A program made the translations under genes and the position numbers. From the NCBI GenBank assembly GCA_937901265.1, contig CALCHA010000392.1, positions 1 to 10,762 of the forward strand: DNA of 10,762 nt, read 5' to 3'. The notes under the pieces were generated by a model that saw only the letters and a program-made list of their open reading frames with translations, was not told where the DNA came from and did not search any database. The DNA comes from an uncultured Phycisphaerales bacterium. Lineage in GTDB: Bacteria > Planctomycetota > Phycisphaerae > WQYP01. Each line of letters starts with the position of its first letter. Positions within the stretch are counted from its first letter, which is position 1. Shown here piece after piece: positions 1 to 5,948 of this stretch.

Positions 1-1325
1 GTGAGCGGGGTGAGGGAGCGGTCGGCTTCGACACGGAAGAGGCCCCGGCCCTTGATGCCCAGGAGCAGGTGGTTGTCGCGGGTGGCGAAGCTGGCGAGGT
101 AGGGGGTGGTGATGACCGGGGTGTCGAGGGGGGTGACTTTGCCGGAGGCGTCGGCGAGGTAGAGGCGGCCCTCCTGGGCGTACCAGGGGTGGACGACCCG
201 GCCGTTGGGGGGTGTGGGGATGCGACCGTTGTGGTCGGCCTGGATGGCCCAGAGGATGGCGGCGGCGGATTTGCCGGTGGTGTGGGCGCCGAGATCGACG
301 GCGCGGACGAAGGGGAATCCGCCGAAGGTGTCGTGGACGGGGTTGTCGTAGAGGTTGAAGATGCTCTGAAGGCGGGCCTGGGTTTCAGCGTCGGGCGCGG
401 CCCGGAGTGCGGCGCGCAGCGCCGGCAGGGCCGCGATGCCTCCAGCGCGGAGGCGGTCCTCGGCTTGTTGGCGCTGGTCGAAGGCGGGATCGGACAGGCG
501 AGCGATGTCGGCGGCGAGTTGCTTACCATCGGGGGCCTTGGCGGGCGGATTGGGCAGGAGGAACGGGGCGCTCATGCCAGCCAGGGGGCAGAGGAGGAGC
601 TGGTCGGCGAGCGGGGTCACGGAGAGCATGCCGGCGTAGCCGCGGACATTTTGCAGAGCGGGCCCTTTGTCGATGAGGGTGGACCAGGCGTGGCCGTCGT
701 GGCGCCACACCTGGACGACGTCGGTGTGCCGCTGCATGCCCGGCGGGGACCAGGCGTAGACGATGCCCTGGTCATCTTCAACGAAGCGTATGGGCGCGAT
801 GATGTCGTGGTCGGTAAGCGTCGGGAAAAAATTCTCGTAGTGCCAATCGCCGGCGGGGGTGAGGGTGTAGACGCCGCGCCAGCCGGCGAAGTAGAGGGTG
901 CCATTTTTGGAGGCGTGGCATTCGGTGCGGAAGTTGTGGGAGGGGTTTTGCCAGGTGCCGTGGGTGGACCAGGTGTGAGCGGCGGGGTCGTAGCAGAGGA
1001 GTTCGCTGGAATCGGCTTCGGGGAGGACCCAGATGCGGTTCTGGGCGTCGACGAGGAGCAGGTACATGCCGGTGACGAGCGGGGTTTTGACGGCGGGTTC
1101 GGCGGCGCGTCCGACCTGGGATTTGAGGGCGTCGGTGGACAGCGGCGGGGCGCCCAGGGGCAGGGCGGCTTCGAACCACGCCCGGCCGGCGGGGTCGATG
1201 ACGACGTGGCGCACGTTGTCGGGGAGGTCGGTCCAGCGGGCGGGGAGCAGGTCGCGCGGATCGTCGGCCCGCGCGGTGACGACGAGCAAAAGAAGCGTGG
1301 CGACGAAGGAAACGCGGCGAGCCAT
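1..1325 (-). CDS. Secreted propeller-like protein with embedded planctomycete-type helical repeat (3' end outside window)
   Basis: An open minus-strand frame starts at the ATG at 1325-1323 and stays open for 441 codons to the window edge, so the C-terminus is missing. GGGG lies six bases before the ATG. The product begins with a signal peptide (MARRVSFVATLLLLVVTARA), so it should be exported. Residues about 35-260 contain repeated short blocks such as IWVLPEADS, LYFAGWRGVYTL and IVYAWSPPG, the pattern of a beta-propeller of the two-component-regulator or NHL style. Residues 273-327 (DIARLSDPAFDQRQQAEDRL onward, then AALPALRAAL) match the short alpha-helical repeat frequent in planctomycete secreted and PQQ/WD-type proteins. 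Propeller-like blocks (RLYLADASGKV, LLLGIKGRGLFRV) resume afterwards. The exact role is unknown; ligand binding or a structural envelope role is possible. The frame choice is supported by sensible GC-rich codon use; the other long frames here give Arg/Pro- or Gly-rich shadow proteins. Confidence 0.8.
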   Translation of the reverse strand, partial: MARRVSFVATLLLLVVTARADDPRDLLPARWTDLPDNVRHVVIDPAGRAWFEAALPLGAPPLSTDALKSQVGRAAEPAVKTPLVTGMYLLLVDAQNRIWVLPEADSSELLCYDPAAHTWSTHGTWQNPSHNFRTECHASKNGTLYFAGWRGVYTLTPAGDWHYENFFPTLTDHDIIAPIRFVEDDQGIVYAWSPPGMQRHTDVVQVWRHDGHAWSTLIDKGPALQNVRGYAGMLSVTPLADQLLLCPLAGMSAPFLLPNPPAKAPDGKQLAADIARLSDPAFDQRQQAEDRLRAGGIAALPALRAALRAAPDAETQARLQSIFNLYDNPVHDTFGGFPFVRAVDLGAHTTGKSAAAILWAIQADHNGRIPTPPNGRVVHPWYAQEGRLYLADASGKVTPLDTPVITTPYLASFATRDNHLLLGIKGRGLFRVEADRSLTPL

Positions 1326-1509
1326 GGCGATCCCCAGGAAGTGCGGTGAGGGTAGCGTAGACCTCGGACCGACCCGTCGCAACGAAAAAGGGCATCTCCG
1401 CCGCGGGCCGCGGGGCGAGGGCCGAAAGTATCGGCGATATTGCGTGGGGGAAGGGTTCGCGGCAAAATAAGCGCAAAATCCTCTTGCACACGCCCTGCAT
1501 ACTGAGGCA

Positions 1510-1515
1510 TATAAT
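1510..1515 (+). promoter_or_regulatory. Candidate -10 box for apaG
   Basis: A perfect TATAAT stands about 30 bases before the apaG start in an AT-richer patch of the divergent gap 1326-1540. The best -35 candidate (TTGCAC, 1484-1489) is weak and 20 bases away, so only the -10 is convincing. Transcription would begin near 1522, giving a short leader containing GAGG at 1533-1536. Apart from this box I see no convincing structure in the 1326-1540 gap, and no clear promoter for the minus-strand gene. Confidence 0.4.
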
Positions 1516-1546
1516 GATCCGAGACGTGAATTGAGGATGTTTGCCC

Positions 1547-1942
1547 ATGCCGACGCCTGCGCTGAGCGATACGACGACCGAGGGAATCCGTGTGGGGGCC
1601 ACGGCATTTTACATTCCGGAGGAATCGTCGCCGGATGATGAGCGGTTTGTGTTCGGGTACCGGATCGTGATTGTGAACGAGGGCAGTTCGCCGGCGACGC
1701 TGCGCACGCGGCATTGGGTGATCATCGATGCCGAGGGGGAGATCAAGGAAGTGCAGGGCGAAGGCGTCGTGGGCCAGCAGCCCCGGCTGGCCCCCGGACA
1801 GGCGTTTAAGTACACGAGCTATTGCCCGCTGACGACGGCGTGGGGAACGATGGAGGGCAGCTACCAGTTCGCGCGCGAGTCGGGCGAGACGTTTGATGTG
1901 GTGATCGGGCGGTTTTACCTGACGGCGGGGAAGCGGGGGTGA
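1547..1942 (+). CDS. apaG: ApaG domain protein (DUF525)
   Basis: The 131-residue product matches ApaG along its whole length, and the family is usually about 125-130 residues. Diagnostic features are SSPDDERFVFGYRIVIVNEG (residues 27-46), HWVIIDAEGE (56-65), the glycine-rich signature EVQGEGVVGQQP (68-79), and LAPGQAFKYTSYCPLTTAWG followed by a short GSY strand. ApaG is a fibronectin-III-like single-domain cytoplasmic protein, historically linked to Co2+/Mg2+ tolerance in enterobacteria. Its biochemical role is still unclear. A TTG start at 1541 is possible, but the ATG at 1547 lies ten bases after GAGG (1533-1536) and is the better codon. The gene stands alone behind a TATAAT box and is followed 33 bases later by the antitoxin start. 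Confidence 0.93.
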   Translation: MPTPALSDTTTEGIRVGATAFYIPEESSPDDERFVFGYRIVIVNEGSSPATLRTRHWVIIDAEGEIKEVQGEGVVGQQPRLAPGQAFKYTSYCPLTTAWGTMEGSYQFARESGETFDVVIGRFYLTAGKRG

Positions 1943-1948
1943 GATAAT
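1919..1948 (+). promoter_or_regulatory. Candidate promoter for the toxin-antitoxin pair
   Basis: CTGACG (1919-1924, four of six consensus bases) and GATAAT (1943-1948, five of six) are 18 bases apart. They overlap the last codons and stop of apaG. Transcription would start near 1955, leaving about 20 bases of leader with AGGTGA (1964-1969) before the antitoxin ATG at 1976. A private promoter fits the autoregulated habit of Phd/YefM modules. I do not see a strong operator palindrome, only a short GCG-TT-CGC at 1953-1960. Confidence 0.35.
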
Positions 1949-1975
1949 GGTGGCGTTCGCAGATAGGTGAAGCAC

Positions 1976-2236
1976 ATGCACACGACCCAACTTTCGAGCA
2001 ACACGCCCGGGGCACAGCAATGGTTGGAAGGCCTCTCGCCGGAGAGCACGACCGTCATCGTGCGGGATGATGGAGCCCCCGCGGCCTACATTCTTGGGGC
2101 GGCGGCGTATGACCAGCTCTTGCACAAGCTGGAGTTGCAACGGGTGTTCCTCGATGGGATGGCGGATGCGGCGGCTGGCCGCACCCACACGCAGGCCGAG
2201 GTGGAAGAGATGATGGCGAAAAAATGGTCGAAATAA
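1976..2236 (+). CDS. Type II antitoxin, Phd/YefM-like
   Basis: The 86-residue product resembles short Phd/YefM antitoxins. It has an N-terminal DNA-binding-type segment in which a residue block (TTVIVRDDGAPAAYILGAAAYDQLLHKLE, about residues 25-53, read in parts) matches the 'v.Itr.GkpvAvllp...y..L' pattern of the family. A charged C-terminal helix (AEVEEMMAKKW) would wrap the toxin. Such proteins neutralise the partner toxin and repress their own promoter. A GTG at 1967 is in frame, but it overlaps the AGGTGA ribosome binding site (1964-1969), which is six bases from the ATG at 1976, so I chose the ATG. The stop overlaps the toxin start by 13 bases, the usual translational coupling. Base composition is visibly less GC-rich than neighbouring genes. 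Confidence 0.82.
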   Translation: MHTTQLSSNTPGAQQWLEGLSPESTTVIVRDDGAPAAYILGAAAYDQLLHKLELQRVFLDGMADAAAGRTHTQAEVEEMMAKKWSK

Positions 2237-2520
2237 TTTGGACCAAACGTGCACGGCTGGAGTTGGACGAGATCGTTGCCCACATCGCACTGGACAAGCC
2301 CATAGCCGCCAAGGACTTCGAAGAAACCCTCGTCAAGGCCGTTCGGATGCTTCAACAGTTTCCTCGTGCGGGCAATAAAATTCGGGAATTCGACGAGGAG
2401 CGATTCAGAGAACTGGTGGTGGGTCCTTGTCGAGTTTTCTACCTTCTTGACGAGAAAATCATCGTTGTCGGCGTAATTCGTGGGGAACAACTGTTGCGGC
2501 CAAGCATGCTGAGGATTTGA
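2224..2520 (+). CDS. Type II toxin, RelE/ParE superfamily
   Basis: The 98-residue product has the ParE/RelE toxin layout. An opening strand (VEIIWTKRARLELDEIVAHI, residues 2-21) leads into two helices (KDFEETLVKAVRMLQQFPRAG). A loop follows with the usual R-E-L-V-V-G-P-CRVFYLL strand, and the C-terminal strand is KIIVVGVIRGEQLL. The family poisons either DNA gyrase (ParE) or ribosome-bound mRNA (RelE). The sequence alone does not decide which, though the helical insert and the 'FRELVVGPCRVFY' core look more ParE-like. It starts inside the antitoxin gene (13-base overlap) and ends two bases before the stop of the opposing ispD-like gene. The lower GC content suggests acquisition by transfer. 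All expected secondary-structure blocks are intact, so I judge the module functional. Confidence 0.85.
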   Translation: MVEIIWTKRARLELDEIVAHIALDKPIAAKDFEETLVKAVRMLQQFPRAGNKIREFDEERFRELVVGPCRVFYLLDEKIIVVGVIRGEQLLRPSMLRI

Positions 2521-2522
2521 CC

Positions 2523-3260
2523 TCACCACTCCGCCTCGCCGAAGGGGTTGTGGGGGGTTCTGGATTTGCGGCGCGGCAGGTGGCCCAGCAGGTCCTTGCC
2601 CAGACGCACGGTTTCGTCCGCATCCATCCGCATGTTGAGCCGCGAACCGCTGATGGTTTCGATGCGGTGCCCGGCGTTGAGCAGCAGCTCGGCATCATCC
2701 ACAAAGGCGGCGTCGGCCCGCTGGGCGTAGGCGTCGGCGAGCGGCTGCCGGCGGAAAATCTGTGGCGACTGCACTTCGTTGACCGCCGCCATATCGACGT
2801 ACTCCTTGACCGAGCGAGCGCCCTCGACATCTGCGAAGGCGGCGCGTGAAGGCAGCACCGGGACGATGCCGGCGACCGTGGGGGGAGCCTTGGCCAATGC
2901 GTCCTCGAGGGCGTCGAGCAGCGTGTAGGGGACCGCGGGGCAGCAGGCGTCGTGAATCAGGAGGGTGTCGATGTCCGGCTGGAGCTTTTCCAGGGCGCGG
3001 GCGATGCAGCTGGCCCAATCGGATCCGCCGGTGGCGACGGTGACATCCTGAAACCCGAGGTGGCTGGCGAAGCGGTCGTGCATTTCCTCCATGTCGCTGG
3101 GGGTGACGACCACGATCCGCTGGGAGACCTCTTCGCGGGGGGTGTAAATTTCGAGGGTGCGCAGGAAAACCTCGCGGCCGTCGATGCGCGAGAAGTGCCG
3201 CAGGGCGTTCTTCTGCACAAAAGGCGGCGCCACGAGGGGAAGGATGACGGCGATTTTCAT
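2523..3260 (-). CDS. IspD-like nucleotidyltransferase, divergent active site
   Basis: The 245-residue product aligns over its length with IspD (2-C-methyl-D-erythritol 4-phosphate cytidylyltransferase, MEP isoprenoid pathway): DGREVFLRTLE (27-37), VVVTPSD (50-56), TGGSDWASCIARAL (77-90), LLIHDACCP (100-108), VQSPQIFRR (163-171), FVDDAELLLNAGH (186-198) and a GSRLNMRMDADETV block (205-218). Several key positions differ. The PAAGxGxR nucleotide loop is replaced by PLVAPPFV (8-15), HDAARP is HDACCP, the 'DTIK' region reads LPSRAAF (136-142), and the lysine of 'NIKVT' is Arg211. It may therefore be an IspD-fold protein with altered or lost activity. The ATG at 3260 has GGGAG seven bases upstream; the longer in-frame extension is a shadow of tsaE. 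It is third in the DUF1802-tsaE cluster, 47 bases after tsaE. Confidence is high for the fold and low for the enzymatic role. Confidence 0.72.
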   Translation of the reverse strand: MKIAVILPLVAPPFVQKNALRHFSRIDGREVFLRTLEIYTPREEVSQRIVVVTPSDMEEMHDRFASHLGFQDVTVATGGSDWASCIARALEKLQPDIDTLLIHDACCPAVPYTLLDALEDALAKAPPTVAGIVPVLPSRAAFADVEGARSVKEYVDMAAVNEVQSPQIFRRQPLADAYAQRADAAFVDDAELLLNAGHRIETISGSRLNMRMDADETVRLGKDLLGHLPRRKSRTPHNPFGEAEW

Positions 3261-3307
3261 GAACAATCTCCCAAGGAGCCGGGCGACGCGCCGGGCAGCC
3301 CCGCATT

Positions 3308-3784
3308 TTACGCAGGTTTGTCGCCGAGGCCAGCGGTCGCGGCGGCGGTCGCGGGCCCGGTGGGGGTGAGGGTGACCTCGCGGTGGTTTTCGTCGTCGCT
3401 GCGCTCGATGGTCATCTCCAGGCGATCGGGCGGCAGCAGGGATTCGATACGCTCCGGCCATTCGATGGCGACGATGTTTTCCGGGGAAAGCAGGTCGGGC
3501 AGACCGACGGCCTCGAAGTCCTCCTCCGACGCGATGCGGTAGGCGTCAAGGTGGTAGAGCGTTTTCTGCGGGGGCGTGGCGGGATAGATGTTGAGCAGGA
3601 CGTAGGTGGGCGAGGAGACGATCTCGGGATCGTCGACCGCCGCCCCGCGGGCGAGGCCGCGAACGAAGCGCGTTTTACCCGCCCCCAACCCGCCGCGGAG
3701 GGCGATGCAGCCGCCGGTGTGAGCGAAGGCCCGGCCGAGGCGTTCGCCGAGGGCTTCCATGGCGTCGGCGCTCTCGATCAGCAC
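3308..3784 (-). CDS. tsaE: tRNA threonylcarbamoyladenosine biosynthesis ATPase TsaE
   Basis: The 158-residue product is TsaE (YjeE), the small ATPase that works with TsaB and TsaD to load the t6A modification on ANN-decoding tRNAs in the cytoplasm. A Walker A loop GGLGAGKT sits at residues 31-38, where most homologues have GDLGAGKT. It is followed by SSPTYVLLNIY (57-67), YHLDAYRI (77-84) and IEWPERI (107-113), all family signatures. The last 20 residues are an Ala/Pro/Thr-rich tail. The start is a GTG at 3784, nine bases after AGGGAG; an internal ATG at codon 9 would cut into the first conserved helix. The gene overlaps the stop of the DUF1802 gene by seven bases, so translation is likely coupled. 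Its ribosome binding region lies inside a REP-like element. Confidence 0.93.
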   Translation of the reverse strand: MLIESADAMEALGERLGRAFAHTGGCIALRGGLGAGKTRFVRGLARGAAVDDPEIVSSPTYVLLNIYPATPPQKTLYHLDAYRIASEEDFEAVGLPDLLSPENIVAIEWPERIESLLPPDRLEMTIERSDDENHREVTLTPTGPATAAATAGLGDKPA

Positions 3785-4377
3785 GGCGTGTCGCTCCCTG
3801 ACGGTCGCGGCTCTGATTTTTGGGCGAAGGTGGCATCAATGCGGGCGATGATCGCCTGGAGCGTCTCTTCGGGCAGCGCGGGAGTGGCGTGGTCGATGGA
3901 GATTTCCTGCGCAAGCGGGACCCAGCTTTTGCAGCCGGCGTAGTCGAGGGTGTTGGGAAGACGGACCGGCTGCGCCAGGGCGAAAGCGCGGATGACCGCC
4001 AGGTACAGGGGCTTTTCGGCGCGATAATTGAAGCGCATGTCGATCAGCGGCTCATCAAAGGGATGCAGGTCGCGGAGCTGGTCCATGGCGTGGCGCGAGG
4101 GAACTTCAAAGATGCGGGCGACCTCGCCGCAGGCCGTGATCTGCACGCTTTCAGGCTCGGCGGGCAGGAGGCGGATATCGGGGCGTTTGGCGGCCTTGAC
4201 CATGTCGGGGTTCTGGTGGATGAAGGTGGGATAGAAGAGGAAGCGCGGGTGTTCGAGGACGAATTGGTTTTCCGCCTCGAGAATGCCGCCTTTACGCAGC
4301 AGCAGCACCTGGCGGCCGGCGAGAAGCTCGCGGATGACGAGGTCCCATTCTTTGAGCGCGATGTGGAGCGTGTTCAT
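3778..4377 (-). CDS. DUF1802 family protein
   Basis: The 199-residue product matches the DUF1802 family of unknown function: ALKEWDLVIRELLAGRQVLL (7-26), LRKGGI (27-32), then FLFYPTFIHQ (46-55). A second half contains DEPLIDMRFNYRAEKPLYLA and a VPL motif. The family is cytoplasmic and no activity is established to my knowledge. The ATG at 4377 begins the conserved region directly. There is no clear ribosome binding site, but a TATACT box lies six bases upstream, so the mRNA may be leaderless. The last 13 residues (KSEPRPSGSDTPC) are unlike the rest and are encoded by a REP-like repeat, so they look like an added tail. It is first in a minus-strand cluster with tsaE and the ispD-like gene. Confidence 0.85.
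   Translation of the reverse strand: MNTLHIALKEWDLVIRELLAGRQVLLLRKGGILEAENQFVLEHPRFLFYPTFIHQNPDMVKAAKRPDIRLLPAEPESVQITACGEVARIFEVPSRHAMDQLRDLHPFDEPLIDMRFNYRAEKPLYLAVIRAFALAQPVRLPNTLDYAGCKSWVPLAQEISIDHATPALPEETLQAIIARIDATFAQKSEPRPSGSDTPC
3785..3822. repeat. REP-like palindromic element
   Basis: The core at 3790-3811 (plus strand: GTCGCTCCC, TGAC, GGTCGCGGC) folds into a hairpin with a four-base loop. Seven of nine stem positions pair, counting one G-U, with a two-base internal mismatch. It is followed by CTGATTTTT. From memory, sequences giving the translations 'SLPDGRGSD' or 'SEPRPSGSD' are widely dispersed in Planctomycetota, Verrucomicrobiota and Acidobacteria genomes, and I could not check this here. 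The element encodes the end of the DUF1802 protein and supplies the AGGGAG before tsaE. Confidence 0.5.
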
Positions 4378-4383
4378 AAACGC

Positions 4384-4389
4384 AGTATA
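4384..4389 (-). promoter_or_regulatory. Candidate -10 box for the DUF1802-tsaE-ispD-like cluster
   Basis: On the minus strand TATACT is followed by GCGTTT and then the ATG of the DUF1802 gene. That places the predicted transcription start at or next to the A of the ATG, which would give a leaderless mRNA. No good -35 is visible (GTGCTT or AGTGCT at suitable spacing). The absence of a ribosome binding site before this ATG agrees with the idea. Confidence 0.35.
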
Positions 4390-4434
4390 AGGGAAGCGTG
4401 GCCGGAAGCACTTTCGGCGGGGCGGCGGTTTGCC

Positions 4435-4440
4435 TAGAAT
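4435..4440 (+). promoter_or_regulatory. Candidate -10 box for lpd
   Basis: TAGAAT (five of six consensus bases) lies 37 bases before the chosen lpd GTG start, inside the 100-base divergent gap 4378-4477. The matching -35 position (TTTCGG, 4412-4417) is poor. Transcription would begin near 4447. Confidence 0.25.
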
Positions 4441-4477
4441 GGTGTGTTTCCTGTGCACAACTGTGAGCGGAGCGAGC

Positions 4478-5893
4478 GTGGCGAATCAGCGTTTTGATCT
4501 GGTGGTGGTTGGGTCGGGGCCGGGCGGGTATGAGGCGGCGGTCCATGCGGCGCAGCTTGGCAAAACCGTCGCTTGCGTGGAAAAGGCGGAGCTGGGGGGT
4601 ATCTGCCTGAACTGGGGCTGCATTCCCACCAAGACGCTGATCCATGATGCGCACCTGTTTCACCAGGTGTTTTCCGAGGCCGCGGCATGGGGCCTGGTGA
4701 CCGACAAAACCAGGTTCCAGTGGGAAAAGGTCGTGGAACGCTCGCGGAAAGTCGCCGCCAAACTCTCCGGGCAGATCGGGTTCCTCTTCAAGAAGGACAA
4801 GGTCACGAGCATCAAGGGGACGGCGTTTGTCAGCAACTCGGCGGCGGGGGCGCACACCATCGAAGTGAAAAACGACAAGGGCGAGCTGACCGACACTCTG
4901 ACCGCCGGCAACGTGCTGGTGTGCACCGGGGCGCGTAACCGCGAGTTGCCCGGGCTCAAGCCTGATGGCAAGAATATCCTGACCAGCCGCGAGGCGATGG
5001 TGCTCAAGGAGATCCCCAAAAAGCTGGTGATCATCGGCGCCGGGGCGATCGGGGTGGAGTTCGCCTACATCTATGGCGAGTTCGGCTCGGAGATCACCCT
5101 CATCGAGATGATGGAGCGCATCCTGCCGATTGAGGACGAAGAGGTCTCCAGCACGCTCGAAACCATCTTCAAGAAACGCGGCATCACCCTCCGCACCAAG
5201 ACCAAAACCGACAAGCTCGAAGCAACCGACAAGGGCGTCAAGGTGACGGTCACCGGCCTCGCAGACAACAAGACCGAGACGATCGAGGCCGACAAGGTGC
5301 TGGTGGCGATCGGCGTGACCGGCAACGTCGAGGGGCTCTTCGCGGCGGGATCCACGCCGGAGATCGTCAAGGGGCACCTCAAGGTGGGGAAGGATTTTCA
5401 GACCAACATCCCGGGGATTTACGCGGCGGGCGATGTGATCGGCGCGCCCTGGCTGGCGCATGTGGCGACCATGGAAGCGAAGATCGCGGTGGAGCGGATG
5501 TTCGGGGCCAGCAAGCGGGAGATGGATTACACGCTGGTGCCGGGCTGCACCTACTGCATGCCCCAGGTGGCGAGCGTGGGCCTCACGGAGAAACAGTGCA
5601 AGGAGCAGGGGCTGGATTACGAAGTGGGCAAGTGGATGTTCGCGGCCAACGGCAAGGCGTTGGCGATCAACGCGACGGACGGCTTCGTGAAACTGATCTT
5701 CGAGAAAAAGTATGGCGAACTGCTGGGGGCGCACATGCTGGGGGCGGAAGTGACCGACATGCTGGCGGAGCTGGTGCTGGCCAAGCGTCTGGAAGCGACG
5801 AAAGAAGAGATCATGAACACCATCCACGCCCATCCGACGCTGTCGGAAGCGGTGATGGAAGCGGCAGGCCAGGCGGGCGGGCACGGAAAGTGA
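4478..5893 (+). CDS. lpd: Dihydrolipoyl dehydrogenase (E3)
   Basis: The 471-residue product is the FAD flavoprotein that reoxidises dihydrolipoamide with NAD+ in pyruvate, 2-oxoglutarate and branched-chain dehydrogenase complexes or the glycine cleavage system. It has the FAD-binding GSGPGGYEAA (12-21) and the redox disulfide in GGICLNWGCIPTK (Cys43, Cys48). The NAD-binding loop is GAGAIGVEFA (187-196), followed by the GIYAAGDV FAD motif and the catalytic His-Glu pair in HPTLSE (His452, Glu457). The length is normal for the family. The start is the GTG at 4478, five bases after GGAG (4469-4472); upstream in-frame TTG (4430) and GTG (4463) codons lack a site. No E1 or E2 genes are in the window. 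An unusual CTYC (Cys357, Cys360) stands at the start of the dimerisation domain, where many homologues have CxYT. Confidence 0.95.
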   Translation: MANQRFDLVVVGSGPGGYEAAVHAAQLGKTVACVEKAELGGICLNWGCIPTKTLIHDAHLFHQVFSEAAAWGLVTDKTRFQWEKVVERSRKVAAKLSGQIGFLFKKDKVTSIKGTAFVSNSAAGAHTIEVKNDKGELTDTLTAGNVLVCTGARNRELPGLKPDGKNILTSREAMVLKEIPKKLVIIGAGAIGVEFAYIYGEFGSEITLIEMMERILPIEDEEVSSTLETIFKKRGITLRTKTKTDKLEATDKGVKVTVTGLADNKTETIEADKVLVAIGVTGNVEGLFAAGSTPEIVKGHLKVGKDFQTNIPGIYAAGDVIGAPWLAHVATMEAKIAVERMFGASKREMDYTLVPGCTYCMPQVASVGLTEKQCKEQGLDYEVGKWMFAANGKALAINATDGFVKLIFEKKYGELLGAHMLGAEVTDMLAELVLAKRLEATKEEIMNTIHAHPTLSEAVMEAAGQAGGHGK

Positions 5894-5901
5894 CGATCTT
5901 C

Positions 5902-5924
5902 GCCGGGTGCCCGCAGGCGCCGGT
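5902..5924 (+). terminator. Hairpin between lpd and lepB, possible weak terminator
   Basis: GCCGG, a bulged G and TGCC (5902-5911) pair with GGCGCCGGT (5916-5924) around the loop CGCA, giving nine pairs including two G-U. ATTTAT follows instead of a clean T run. It begins eight bases after the lpd stop and could end or weaken read-through into lepB, or protect the lpd mRNA 3' end. Confidence 0.35.
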
Positions 5925-5948
5925 ATTTATGCAAAGGGCGCAGGCCGC

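Noticed and set aside
69..1349. Long plus-strand open frame of 426 codons opposite the propeller-like gene
   Set aside because: It is Gly/Val/Glu-rich shadow coding with no recognisable domain. The minus strand gives a signal peptide and sensible domains.
617..2290. Minus-strand open frame of 557 codons across apaG and the toxin-antitoxin genes
   Set aside because: The product is Arg/Pro/Ser-rich, lies antisense to three convincing genes, and is out of frame with the real minus-strand gene.
3205..3245. Frameshift as the cause of the missing IspD loop
   Set aside because: Neither other reading frame encodes an AAGxGxR-like loop, and the chosen frame is continuous on both sides.
3261..3461. 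Upstream extension of the ispD-like gene
   Set aside because: It is an Arg-rich shadow of the tsaE 3' end. The ATG at 3260 has a good ribosome binding site and begins the fold.
4292..5884. Minus-strand open frame of 530 codons opposite lpd
   Set aside because: It is a GC-bias shadow of a textbook dihydrolipoyl dehydrogenase; its His/Arg-rich product matches nothing.
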